Source: Neodiprion pinetum (Eukaryota > Arthropoda > Insecta > Hymenoptera > Diprionidae). From it: 64,000 nt of DNA. Below are positions 1 to 10,617 of this stretch, piece by piece. How positions within the stretch are numbered: position 1 is the stretch's first letter; the number at the start of each line of letters is the position of its first letter. Location of the stretch: the NCBI RefSeq assembly GCF_021155775.2, contig NC_060237.1, forward strand, positions 188,501 through 252,500, in the 5' to 3' direction. The notes below the pieces were generated by a model. It was not told the origin of the DNA. It did no database searches and saw nothing but the letters and a program-made list of their open reading frames with translations. A program made the translations under genes and the position numbers.

Positions 1-1995
1 AAGACGATAGCTGATTATGTTCCCGACGTCGAAGTCAATCGCCGATACGGTTATAATTTCCGAACCGATCGGAACGTACCGGGGCACGTGACCAGCGCAG
101 TCAACCTTCTCAAACTGTGGCCTGTTGTCGTTGACGTCGCGGAGCTTGACGCGCAGCTGCATTTCCGTCTGTCGACGGTAAGGGAGGCCCCAGTCGCTCG
201 CCCTCACGTGAAGGATGTAATCCCGCTTCATCGTCTCGTAGTCGAGGAGCTGTTTGGTCCTCACGACGCCAGTGAACGGATCGATCTCGAACGGTACCTT
301 CCGGATGTTGTCGATGCTGTACGATATGTAGGCGTTTTCCCCCGAGTCTTGGTCCTTCGCCGTTAACTTTACCACGGAAGTGCCCGCAGGCTCGTTCTCG
401 TCAAGCCACACCGTCATCTCCGAATTTTCGAATATCGGATCGTTATCGTTTGTGTCGACGACGTAAATCTTAACCTTAGCCGAGGACTGCTTCCTGGTCC
501 CGGCGTTTCCCTGATCGATAGCAGCGACGGTAAGCGTGTAGAAAGCCTTCTTCTCGGCGTCGAGAGCCACGGCGGTGTAGAGCATGCCCGTGTCCGCGTT
601 TATGTAAAATTCGCCACCCTCGTTGCCACCGACGATCTCGAGAAAGACCAGTGCGTTCTTACCTTCGTCAGCGTCCGTCACCTTGAGCCTGATAACCGGG
701 GTGTTCACCGGGGCCGTCTCTGGTACCTTGACCTCGTAAATTTCGCGGTTAAATACCGGCGCATTGTCGTTGAGATCGGCAAGGTGAACGGGTACCGACT
801 TGTAACTGAATCTCTGGGGCACGCCCCGATCCAGGGCTCTCAGGGTGAGGTTGTAGCCCTGGGGTGCAACCTCGCGATCCAAGAGTCTGAGGATTTCAAC
901 GTTGTACTCACCGGACTTACCGTCGGCAGAATTCTCGACCGGTCGAACCCTGAAGTGACCGTCAGGGTCACCGCCCACTATGTCGAGGCTCGCGATTTCC
1001 CCATGCGCCCCTTCGTCTCTGTCGACAACCCTCACGATGGCATAAATGTCCGAATTCGAGTGCTCCAGGACGTCCGGAAGGTGGTGAACGTATATCTCCG
1101 GCGCATGGAGGTTCACCTGGCGCACCCTGATCGTCACCTTGGTCGTGCTGGCGCTTGGCGCGCCACCGCCGAACCTGACGAGGGCGCCACGGTCCTCAGC
1201 GAGGACCGTCAGCTCGTGGAGGGCGCGCTCGGCGTATCTGAGGGGTCTGGTGAGCGTGATCACGCCGCTGACCGGATGGACGGCGAACTGTTCGTTCTCC
1301 TCGGCGAAGCTGTAGTAAATCTCACCGTTCCTGCCAAGGTCAGCGTCGTCGGCAGTCACCTTGACTACGCTCCGATGCAGAGGAGTGTCCTCGGGCACGG
1401 CCACCTCGTACTCGGTCGGGTAAAACAAGGGGCTGAGATCGTTCGTGTCGAGGACAGTAACGACGACGGTTGCGTCCGCGTCGACAAGGGTCGTCTGTCT
1501 GTTCTTGCCGTCACGGCGGGTCGATGTTGCCCGCACTTCGAGAACGTACCGATCTTTCCGTTCGCGGTTCAACACGTCCACGTTACCGGTTCGAGTCCTT
1601 ATCAGTAGAAAACAAAAATCACCCACGATCCGTTCTTCGGCTTTGAAAAACTTGTCTCTATCACCACCGACTATCTTATAACGCACTTCGCCGTTTCCGT
1701 CAGCTGCGCCCAGTCTTATACCCATTTTCTCGTCGGGCACTACGAACGTTTTACCCACCGAATTCTCCGGTATCGAAACGTTGTAAAGCGGTTGCGTAAA
1801 TCTGAATTCCTGGACGACCGGCGGCGCCATCGTAGTCGTCGTCGTCGTCGTCGTCGTCGTCATCCCAGCCGGCCCCGTTTTCGGTGCTGATCCACTCGCC
1901 GACGAGGTGCCCGGGGAGGCCGTAGTGGCCGCCAGGGCGATCCACAGCCAAGCCCATGGCCAGGCGAGCAGCGAACGCTGCCACGTTCTCCTCAT
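1..1995 (-). CDS. kug: Fat-like protocadherin (kugelei / FAT1-3 orthologue), N-terminal 665 residues, partial
   Basis: Read on the minus strand, every codon from 1995 to 1 is open, giving 665 residues that continue past the left edge. The start is the ATG at 1995-1993; an in-frame TGA lies four codons upstream (2007-2005) and there is a purine at -3. Residues 1-25 form a signal peptide (basic MRRTWQR, then a Leu/Trp/Ala core). Residues about 45-56 are a Thr tract between two Met. Cadherin repeats follow, bounded by calcium-binding linkers: DTND at 183, DLNDN at 407, DTNDN at 514 and DVNDN at 620; the linker near 295 is VNLHAPEI and lacks the DxNDN motif. Segments typical of FAT1-type proteins include DFCFL (126-130) and RASDWGLPYRR (about 598-608). 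The whole order resembles FAT1 repeats 1-5, including its weak second linker. The family are single-pass membrane proteins of more than 4000 residues; Drosophila Kug organises basal actin and planar polarity in migrating follicle epithelium. GC is clearly above the flanking DNA. A large, intronless first coding exon is also usual in FAT1. Fat (FAT4-like) is the alternative and fits less well. Confidence 0.93.
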   Translation of the reverse strand, partial: MRRTWQRSLLAWPWAWLWIALAATTASPGTSSASGSAPKTGPAGMTTTTTTTTTTMAPPVVQEFRFTQPLYNVSIPENSVGKTFVVPDEKMGIRLGAADGNGEVRYKIVGGDRDKFFKAEERIVGDFCFLLIRTRTGNVDVLNRERKDRYVLEVRATSTRRDGKNRQTTLVDADATVVVTVLDTNDLSPLFYPTEYEVAVPEDTPLHRSVVKVTADDADLGRNGEIYYSFAEENEQFAVHPVSGVITLTRPLRYAERALHELTVLAEDRGALVRFGGGAPSASTTKVTIRVRQVNLHAPEIYVHHLPDVLEHSNSDIYAIVRVVDRDEGAHGEIASLDIVGGDPDGHFRVRPVENSADGKSGEYNVEILRLLDREVAPQGYNLTLRALDRGVPQRFSYKSVPVHLADLNDNAPVFNREIYEVKVPETAPVNTPVIRLKVTDADEGKNALVFLEIVGGNEGGEFYINADTGMLYTAVALDAEKKAFYTLTVAAIDQGNAGTRKQSSAKVKIYVVDTNDNDPIFENSEMTVWLDENEPAGTSVVKLTAKDQDSGENAYISYSIDNIRKVPFEIDPFTGVVRTKQLLDYETMKRDYILHVRASDWGLPYRRQTEMQLRVKLRDVNDNRPQFEKVDCAGHVPRYVPIGSEIITVSAIDFDVGNIISYRL
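1831..1863 (-). repeat. in-frame ACG (Thr) trinucleotide tract inside kug
   Basis: In the coding frame this reads ATG, eight ACG, ACT, ACG, ATG, so ten consecutive Thr codons flanked by Met. It sits between the signal peptide and cadherin repeat 1, where length change would be tolerated. Near-pure ACG codons suggest slippage. Confidence 0.85.
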
Positions 1996-2116
1996 CGCGC
2001 TAGCTCATTATTGGAGCTGATATCTCTTCGATTTCCGACCACTGCTCGCAGCGTTCCGCCGGCTCTCTTCTCCCGATTGCAGCTCGCCGGACGTGGGTAA
2101 CACACCTTACGGACAC
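1996..2116 (-). other. kug: 5' untranslated part of the first coding exon of kug
   Basis: This is the stretch between the predicted 3' splice site and the start codon. It is GC-rich like the coding block and carries no ATG-initiated frame into the protein, because a TGA at 2007-2005 is in frame. It does hold one tiny upstream ORF (see 2000-2008). The right boundary rests on the splice acceptor at 2117-2131. If that site is not used, the untranslated region would simply extend further right. Confidence 0.6.
2000..2008 (-). promoter_or_regulatory. kug: two-codon upstream ORF directly before the kug start
   Basis: On the minus strand ATG AGC TAG occupies 2008-2000 and is followed by CGCG and then the main ATG. 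The upstream ATG has A at -3, a favourable context. A minimal ORF that stops 4 nt before the main start could lower or condition translation of kug. The sequence is certain; the regulatory effect is inference. Confidence 0.5.
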
Positions 2117-2142
2117 CTGAAACAGAGGTAATAGCGCGTTAG
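2117..2142 (-). other. kug: 3' splice site (acceptor) of kug exon with branch-point match
   Basis: On the minus strand the sequence reads TTACCTCTGTTTCAG and then the exon begins with GTGTCC. That is a pyrimidine-rich tract ending in CAG. A CTAAC branch-point match lies about 25 nt upstream, which is the expected spacing. This implies an intron extending to higher coordinates and at least one upstream non-coding exon of kug. I could not identify the matching donor with confidence. Confidence 0.6.
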
Positions 2143-5100
2143 CGACACGCATTGTTTTTTGTTTTTTCATGACCACATACGTTTAATTTGCATAAATTAC
2201 GCGATCATCAGTTATTCAAGCACGGCACGGCACGGCACAGCACGATGAACCCGTTAGATGTACGGGTAATTATTATCTTTGATTGGCATTCACGTTCTCG
2301 TAACCACCAATGAATATCCTAATCGATCGTAAAGATGGGTGTATTTACTGCTATTTTCGTACCATTAAACACTCACGGATGAAATGCGTGGTCCGATTTT
2401 GCGAAGTTTAAACTTCTGCTGTAAGTAGGTATACAGCATCGATGGTGCGGCAACCTATGAACGCAAGTTGAGTGATGCAATTAATAAAAATGAAATTTTA
2501 TTACCGCCAAAAAGCTCTACCCGACGGAAAAATGTTTATTAACAATGGCACTTAATAACTTCAATAGCTACGAGAACAAGTCACTTGACCGAGCTCTCGG
2601 CCTTACGGAGTACTGCGAAGTTATTTTTCTTGCTTCCCAATGTTACAATACTTGTACAAACAACGGAAAATTCAGCAAATATGGGAGCACCTGGCTTCCT
2701 CGAGGTCTCGATGGTTGTCTGTGTGCGGAGTGACTTTATCTGACCGTTTAGTTTTGTTTAATACCCAATTAGTGTGTACATTCCTGATCGGTACGGTAAG
2801 CGAGGCAACCAACCAGCCAGCCTGCAATTGTGTACAAGTAAGGGAAATTGTGAAGCGGAACTGAGTGAACGATGTTTTGACCAATGGGTAACACGACGAC
2901 GACGACGACCGGTCGGACGGTCGAACTCTCGCTGCGTGACAGTTCGCCGGAATGATAACAGAGACGAGCGACCCGTGTGCCACACGCGATAACGCAATTC
3001 TACTACCGTATACCAGTTTGACCAAGCGGTTGCTATCTTTCGCTCTGGACGAAATATGCCTCGCCCCCGTTAATCTCTGTGGATGTGGACGGGTTAAAAC
3101 ACACGTATGCGGACACGTGTAAACGTTACACAGTAATTACTGCGGCTATACACCGCATATAATGCCGAGAGCGAGAGCTCGATTGAAAAAAAAAAAAGTA
3201 AGTATACAAGAGCATTCAATCGATATACGGCGGCCAATGAAATTTTTCTAAAGTTTAATAACGCTGTAACTTAACAGGCAGTTGTTTTTTTTTCCTTTTC
3301 TAAATAAATTCTGAAAAGTCGAGGGCATCTTGTGAATTTTCATAGGATAGGTAGGTGCACCCCGGAGTTTCGGATGGAGTCCGGAGAGTCAGTAGCAGTT
3401 CTGAATTACCAAGTAGCGTGTAAGAAAAGTTACGAGCCTCTGCAACCGACCGTGAACCTGGAGAAAGCGGGATGGTCGAAATTACTCGACGCTATGTCCC
3501 AGCCTGCAGAATTGAGTTTTAGCGCGGAAACTATACCGAGGTGTTCAAAGATCACACAAAGGGAAGGTCAAAGTTCGAATGCCCGACGAGTCGGTGTTAA
3601 GAAACGTGACCCACAACTTAGACCGATCCCTCGGGAAAGAAATGGCGACCGTACTCTAAATAGTAACTAACATTGACAAAATGATTTTTCGATCTTCCAA
3701 CGGCGAAATTCCGGTTCCCCGTATCTATTGCGAATTCCGTGACGTCGTTGACGGAACTCTTTCGCCACCAACCCTGGAGCCCGGTGTTTCCTAAGAATCT
3801 CCAACTGGGGGATGAATCGGGGATGCGGTAAAGGCAGGCGAACCAGGGTCACCGGTTCGGTCAGAAGCAGCGGTGCGTAGTTGGGTACCTGGCTATAATC
3901 ACCTTCCGGTGACTCGATTGGATGGAATGAAACGGATAAACGGATAAAGGCCATATACCCGCCGCTATCGCGGGCACTCCTTCTACCATATTCAGCTGAT
4001 AACACGCGTCGTGGGTTATCCGATAAAATACGCTATCTTACCGCGGTTCCTCCTCGATCCTCACACCGCTGCCACGCCGCCGCTGTTTCTCTGCCACAGG
4101 CCGGGTTTATTAACCTCGCATTTTCCCCTATAGATCCTTACATTCTTTTTCATACCCTTAAAAGTATAAGAGACCACGCGGTTTCAATTGAGTTCTTCGT
4201 CCACCATCTTCGGTATTACACGATTTCTCATTGCATTCAGGCCACATATTTTTCTTCTTTCTTGCTTCCACAACTTTTACTACAGGTCGAAACGAACGTA
4301 GGAGCTTGCCCATCGGTCTATCTTATCTGTACACGCACGCATACACATACAAACGCGCGCGCGCGCGTATACATATATATGTAATACACGCAACAGTGGG
4401 ATGTCCATCTGGTATGGATTCTTGAAAACGAGATTAGGGTCTTATAGACGCTATGCCGACCAACGGGAGTTCGACCCGAGGTCGAGGAAAAAAGTAAAGA
4501 AAAGCGCCCTGGATCCTGAGGGTATAAAGAACGTAGGCATCTTCGCTCACAGCGGACAGCGTACGGCGAATCGAACTCGTCCTTAGCTTGCAGCTTCAAA
4601 ACGTTTTTTTCTTCGGATCAAGAGGTTCCCCTGGAAGAGGATTGAGCCCCCGGAGGGGGTCTTCTTTTCCCTGCAGTCCTCTTTTGAACTCGTATGTCTT
4701 TCTTTTATTCCCCGTGTCTCGGATACTGTTACTGACATGCCAGGCGGAACAACAGGCTCGTCGGCACCGACGACGATGCACCCCTAACCCATGGGATATG
4801 AGCGAGGCTTCATATCGATACTATATGTTCTTTACCCGATTCTGTATAGAAAAGTAAGTGCTTTCAGAAGGCACGGGGTGCACCGAAGCGAACCTTTCAA
4901 TTTACCTACTAGGCAAGAGTAAGTAAAGTTCAACAATATGTCGCACGGAGTTCAAGCGAGCTCATGCAGATCGTATCTGCAGTTTCCAATATGATAGGCG
5001 GTTGCTGTGGCGCGCCACCTCCCTTCAATCTCCGATATCTATCCCATTTCCGTACATTTTGTGAAAACGAAAAACCGTATACGCCGCTCCTGAAAACCCA

Positions 5101-5160
5101 TAACGTACCTTTGGGCCTCCTCCCTTCCTGTGCGCTGCCATAACAAATTCAGCCGTCACC
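2143..5160. other. non-coding; probable kug first intron, no gene seen
   Basis: Short ORFs in all frames here are unrelated to known proteins and show no domain signature. There is a small CACGG repeat near 2221-2244 and a short CG alternating run near 4357-4370. I see no RNA gene. Confidence 0.5.
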
Positions 5161-5189
5161 TCTCCCTCTCCCTCTCCCTCTCCCTCTCC

Positions 5190-5223
<34 letters not shown>

Positions 5224-5228
5224 GTCTC
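5161..5228. repeat. (CTCCCT)n grading into (CT)n
   Basis: A pyrimidine-only tract: about six CTCCCT-type units, followed by CT dinucleotides with two interruptions. Confidence 0.95.
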
Positions 5229-6719
5229 ACACGCACTCGCACTCGTCGAGCACACCGTGCAATTATTCTATTTTCTTTTTAAAGCTCTGGGAAGAGGTGG
5301 TCCGCTGTGAAATTAAACATGTAAATCGCCATCCAAGCCGCCATAAGTATTCCTCGCTTCCCAAACGACTTCTGAATATCTTAAAAAATATATTTGTTTT
5401 TCTTTTACAAACCTTTCTTCTCCGGAAAATATACAGGAATATCTTTTCACACTTTGAGTCATACGCTGACTAATTGTAAGTATCAACTAAACTGGGCGGC
5501 CACAGCAAATGACAATTGAATGAACAAAGACCAAGTTTGCTTGTTTGATCAAATAAATTATGAAATACGTCGGGATTCTTCGGTAGACTGGGTAGGTATT
5601 ACGAAACGGATTATTCGATCGGTAAAATTAAATCTAGCAAAATCCAAGTGGAAACATCCACGCCAAAGCCATTATACGTTGTGAGAGTGCCTCTTCTCCT
5701 CGTCGTCTCTTAATTCAATCATCAAGAAGTTCCCTTACATACTGAATATCTTCTTTGAAACGATTCCTTCAACCTGCAGCCAGCCGACGTAAGTACTTTG
5801 CGTTATATCTACCTTATACGCCACGCCTCTCTCTCTCTCTGCGTAACATCAGAATTCCATGAACGCTTAGGAACCCTGTCTGATATCTTCGTGCAGAAGT
5901 AGTGTAATTTTTGGAGTAAATATAATTATAAACATGTATCTGTACCCCCGCCTACATTTCCAAATACCGTAAACGGGCATTGCGAATCCTAAGGGGTGCA
6001 CCATGAGCCTCCGCCAGAGTAAACAATCGAACAGCGGCACCAGCAGCAATAGCGGCTGTAAATTGATCATTTGAGTTTGACGACCAACAAATGTCCACCG
6101 TTCAGGTGGACGGAAAACAAATGATTAAACGTCGCCCGCTTTGGAGATTCGTATGAGCGAAGAGTGGGAAGGGCAGAATGGAAGGGTCATTGGCGAGGGT
6201 TTTGATCGTAAATGGCGAGGCACCGCAGCACGTCGTCCATCGTTCGCACACGTCACTCCGGGAGCATATCTCCGGGATTGATTTAATCAGTAGCAGCCAT
6301 TTGTCACCCGCTAGCGGAAAGGGGAACGCACCTCTGGTATTCATTCGGTCAAGCTCCCATCCATTTCCCGAACTCGCAGAACCCGGTAAGCTCCGGGGTC
6401 CGCTGGCGATGGACTCTCGATTGTCAACGTTGATTCGTAAAAACGTTATTTATCTCGATTTAGTTACGTCAATATTAGCCTCAGCCCGACCGCCTCTGCA
6501 ATTTACCGCACCGCGCAAGCTGCTCTGCAGCAGCCCGGTCCGTTCGGCAAACAGGAGCAAGCACTGGACACGGTGGGAAATATGCTCATGCCTCGACATT
6601 TACCGAATGTTGAGGTTCGTGGATGATTTTGCTTTGGGTGTTTGAAACCCGGTCCTCGGCGACTGAATGAAGAAAGTATTATATTTTTCTTTGTCAATTA
6701 ATTACCGAACGAGTTACTA

Positions 6720-6769
6720 TGCCGAAACACACCTCAACGTATGTGTGACAAGTACGTTGATTTTCGGCA
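6720..6769. repeat. 50-nt inverted repeat (hairpin)
   Basis: TGCCGAAA at 6720-6727 pairs with TTTCGGCA at 6762-6769. TCAACGTA at 6734-6741 pairs with TACGTTGA at 6753-6760. The internal loop is asymmetric (6 nt against 1 nt) and the apical loop is 11 nt. Confidence 0.6.
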
Positions 6770-8139
6770 CTCATTCATCTATTCGATCACTTGAGGTTCA
6801 GTTCCCGGAGTGATCAGCTAATAATCAACAATTTCTTCGTATACGCAGAAAAAAACCGATCGCATGGAATCTTTCACCAATAAGGAATGATTGATAGAAA
6901 ATAGGGGTCAAATTCTTTGACTCGCGATAATTGTCGAAGGACATTTTAGGAGGGAAAACATTCTATCTTTCATCGGCGAGGCCCAACGAGCTGGGAAAAA
7001 CTCTACCTGATATTTCCCGCATCCGTGGTTGATGCGTAAATCCATTTTCCGGCAACCGCGATGCTGAAGACAGACGATCTTCGCTAGCTCCAACCTCGCT
7101 ACACAACGAATTAGTCTCACTTGAATAACCTTGCCCGCTTTGCTCAAGGGCATAAATTGCGGTGAACCCAAGCAGCTGTGATTGGAAGAGGTTTAGAGAA
7201 CCCTTCGAACATGGCTCATTGGCCAGGTGCTAATTTTTTGACCTCATGAAGCAGCTTCTGGCCGAGTGAATCTCCACCCATAATAAGCTAAATTCTGCAG
7301 ACAAGCAAAGAATTGCGTGGAAATGTAAGTTGTGACCTGGACTTCACACACAGTCATGAAATCTTTTTTGGCACAATTCATACACCCAGGATATAATCGG
7401 TTTCCGCCAAATATCGACAATTCTAGTGCATTCAAGCGAATGCAGCAGTTTGTACAGCTTCGCCTTCTGTTTCCGTTTCCCAGGGTACGCGGCGCGGCTA
7501 CGGCCGGAAGAACGATATTTTCCACCATTGCGCGTGTGAAAATCTTCTCTCGGCATTTCGTATTTCAGTACATAACGGCAATGGGCTCGTACCTACGGTT
7601 ATGTGAAAACCGCACGTAAAAGAGACCCGCAAACCGAGACGAGATCTTTCCGGTTTCGGTTCAATTTGCGAAGCGGTTTTTCGCCGAGCGGCTTCGTCGT
7701 CATTTCGAATCTCTCGTTTTCTCTGAATATATTGAAAAGCGAAATGCTGAATTTTTAGTGGCTGGCTGCTCTGCGCCAGCATATCCCGCAAGTAATCTCG
7801 GCAGGTTTATGAAAAAATCAACTGGCTCGCCGAAACCGCAATCGGTAATGCTGAATGTACGCAATTTTTACGGCGCACCGGTTCCCTAGGAGACAATCTC
7901 TCTTCTCTTCTTTGGTACCAACCGACACGTAACGTTACGATTAAAGAAACTTCCTCCTTCCCGAGCCCTTCGCTTCACTCTGTTCCACTCAGACAGGAAG
8001 AGGATTCCGTGACACTCGAGTCTGTGTTCTCGTTGTCCTCGGGCGGAAAGTAGGTGTGCTACTCGTGAGTAGCAGTAAATTCATAAAGTACTGCCCCAGC
8101 CATACATGCGAGATGAGTGTCGATCATTGTGAGCTCCCC

Positions 8140-8211
8140 TGTACGAGACGGCTGATTGTGACATAACGAACGCGGTATTTGGCGCCTTCGCATGCGAGAT
8201 CGTCTCGTACA
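8140..8211. repeat. 72-nt inverted repeat with perfect 11-bp stem
   Basis: TGTACGAGACG at 8140-8150 is perfectly complementary to CGTCTCGTACA at 8201-8211, with 50 nt between. Pairing does not extend well inward, so this is not a convincing microRNA precursor. Confidence 0.6.
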
Positions 8212-10441
8212 ACAGCTGATGACTCCGTGCTGCGCGTCATTCGAGCCGGACCAGAATCTCAGCCGTATGCAACCGAGTTTCTTTCGAAGGCCGCAGTTTT
8301 AGCGCCACGATAGAGTGACCTCTCCTTCTGCGGTGTGAAAGGGTAGAAAGGAGACCTTCGAGACATGACCTTGAGTCAAGATGGCACGAACCCACGCTAT
8401 CATCTTTTGTGCGGCAGCCACCAACGGCATACAGACAAGCTGTGGTAAAATGATTCAACGAACGATCGGAATATTATACCTTATACCGCTCTACAAATAT
8501 ATGTACACCGTATATACCTACCCTGCAGAAAACAACCCCGCGATTCGAGATAACGGACCGCGAAGAACCGTAACGAACAGCCACTGCAAAGATTAATGGC
8601 TTCCATTTAATGCCCCCGGTTCGCTCCTTCGTCTGCCCAGCCCTCCTCTCTCTTCGCCTTCGGTTAAAAGCTGTGTAAGAAATGATTCCGGAAAACGTGA
8701 AAGGACGAGGGGGCGAGAAGGTGTCTTGTCATGCACCTGAATTAATTTCAACAAGCCCGCGGTGGAGGGTAAAGAAGCCCCCATCTCGTGGTTCCGTTAC
8801 ACTGAAAAGCGGAGTGGAGACTGTGCTGCATTTTCCGGGAGGAGGGGGGGTGAAAATAATATTTATCCATCCGTCTGTACGGCTCAAGTGCTTTTTCTCT
8901 TCTCTTTTAATTGCTACAGCCATGAAAATTGTCTCTCGAATTCTAGCCGACTAGTCCCAAAGCTGTAGAAAAGGAGACTGAGAAAGTAGGCGTAGGGTAG
9001 GAGGGGGTTAGAGAAGATTGCGTCATTTGACCCGGTTCACAATTCCGGAGACACCAACTGCCCAACACCGCAGATACTAACCGATCGCACATACAGCCGA
9101 TATAATACACCCAAGTTTGACCCATGGGTTTCGCGCAGATCTTTATGGCAATTACGTTTATATGCGTACGACCAATTTCACCTAATGGAGTCCTAATTAG
9201 GTTTAGCTTGGGCATTTCTTCCCGTCAACTTGACTGTAGTAACCACTTGATGGAAACCGGACCATTAAACCGCCCGTCGTTCATCTGATCCGAATAAGAA
9301 CACCATCGATCTTTAACGAGACCGATCGTACAACAGCTTTTACAGACTTGGACACTGCACCGATAATGCATTAGAATCGATCAACGATCGTGAGAGAATG
9401 AAACAGTACAGGAGTCAGTCAGGTCGCGACTCGCGGTTGCGTTGCGGATTTTCTTTCTTCTTTGTGATGTCTACCATTACCCCCTCGCACCTTCGAATTG
9501 CCCTCAAGTATATTCGCGAGTGATCGAATGTTCTTCCCTCCTCCTTTCCTATCATCACTCATTCCTGCTCGCAACTTGTTCAAATTCGAACAATCCCCGA
9601 CTGAATGGTTCTTCTAGGCGCCTATATGCAGTATAACTAGGTCTATTGAAATATGGCAATTGCGTACAGAAAGTTTGCCGAAGTTTAAATACCATCGAAC
9701 CCCTGCCGCCTATTCAATCGGTACCCGCACCTATCGACCCATCCATCCCGTTCTCACTCTGACCTTATAACGCCGCAGTTAAGCCGATGTAAAGGAATTA
9801 ATTGGACGATTTATAAACTCCTATAAATTGCCGTGGCATTCACTACACGAGGATAGATTTTCTAATTCCAATCATCAAATTTCGGACCCGTGTTCAAACC
9901 AGACTTGGCATTGACGGATGTGAAAGTATCTTAGCCAGTTATATCCGTCCTGTAAGCTTTAATATAATGCGCCGTTAGATTATAGTGATGACGACAGATT
10001 AGCGTAATCGAAAACTGGACTCTCATTGTTTTTCTCCAAAGCGTTTGGTTTAGTGAATTACGGCCCATCGCTTGCATGGGCGGTAGAAAAAAAATAACAC
10101 GAACAAGAATTGAAAAAAAAAGGATATTGTTCCGCCCCGTTAGCACAGAGGATTGCCATACTGTATATAGCCATTGAATTTACATCAGAAGCCAACAAGC
10201 ATTGATTTTTACCATCAGTAACATGCTATCGGAAAAATCAATCCATTCTCTTCCGCCCCTTTTAACCGCCAGCTGACACAATTCTACTTTTTTTTCAGTA
10301 CCGGGCATATTGCATACTGGCAAGACTTAAAACTTGCCAAAACACATCTGTTAGTGAAATGAATAATCAAAAGAGTAAACAACCGAGTTCGAACTTCGTA
10401 AGTAATCCTGTTTATTAGTTTACCCATTCTGTATTAACCTC

Positions 10442-10450
10442 CCACACACA

Positions 10451-10494
<44 letters not shown>

Positions 10495-10551
10495 CACGCA
10501 CGCACGCACGCACACACACACACACACATACACACACACACACACACACAC
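10442..10551. repeat. (CACG)n / (CA)n compound microsatellite
   Basis: Tetranucleotide CGCA/CACG units pass into CA dinucleotides. Open frames across it are Cys/Val/Ala low-complexity artefacts. Confidence 0.97.
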
Positions 10552-10601
10552 GGTGGTGAACCATTCCTAATGACGCGACGAGGAGAAAGAGAACGAGAAA
10601 A

Positions 10602-10617
10602 GGGGGGGGGGGGGGGG
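10602..10617 (+). repeat. poly-G run of 16
   Basis: Sixteen uninterrupted G on the plus strand, inside a purine-rich stretch that begins near 10580. Confidence 0.95.

Larger units (their letters stand above)
5229..10441. other. non-coding, unique-looking sequence with two small hairpins
   Basis: No supported coding region. The longest open frame (about 155 codons near 6178-6645) has no recognisable family or domain and is of a length expected by chance. Inverted repeats at 6720-6769 and 8140-8211 are listed separately. Confidence 0.5.

Noticed and set aside
88..1681. Plus-strand open frames of up to 274 codons at the left edge
   Set aside because: They are the antisense of the kug coding block. 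The minus frame gives uninterrupted cadherin repeats, whereas the plus frames show no family.
1751..1984. Minus-strand frame with an Asp-rich run
   Set aside because: An out-of-frame translation of the same kug sequence; the Asp run is the Thr-coding ACG tract read in another frame.
8140..8211. microRNA precursor
   Set aside because: Only the terminal 11 bp pair; the interior does not form the extended stem that Drosha and Dicer need.
10130..10175. tRNA-like stretch
   Set aside because: No complete cloverleaf or matching A and B boxes.
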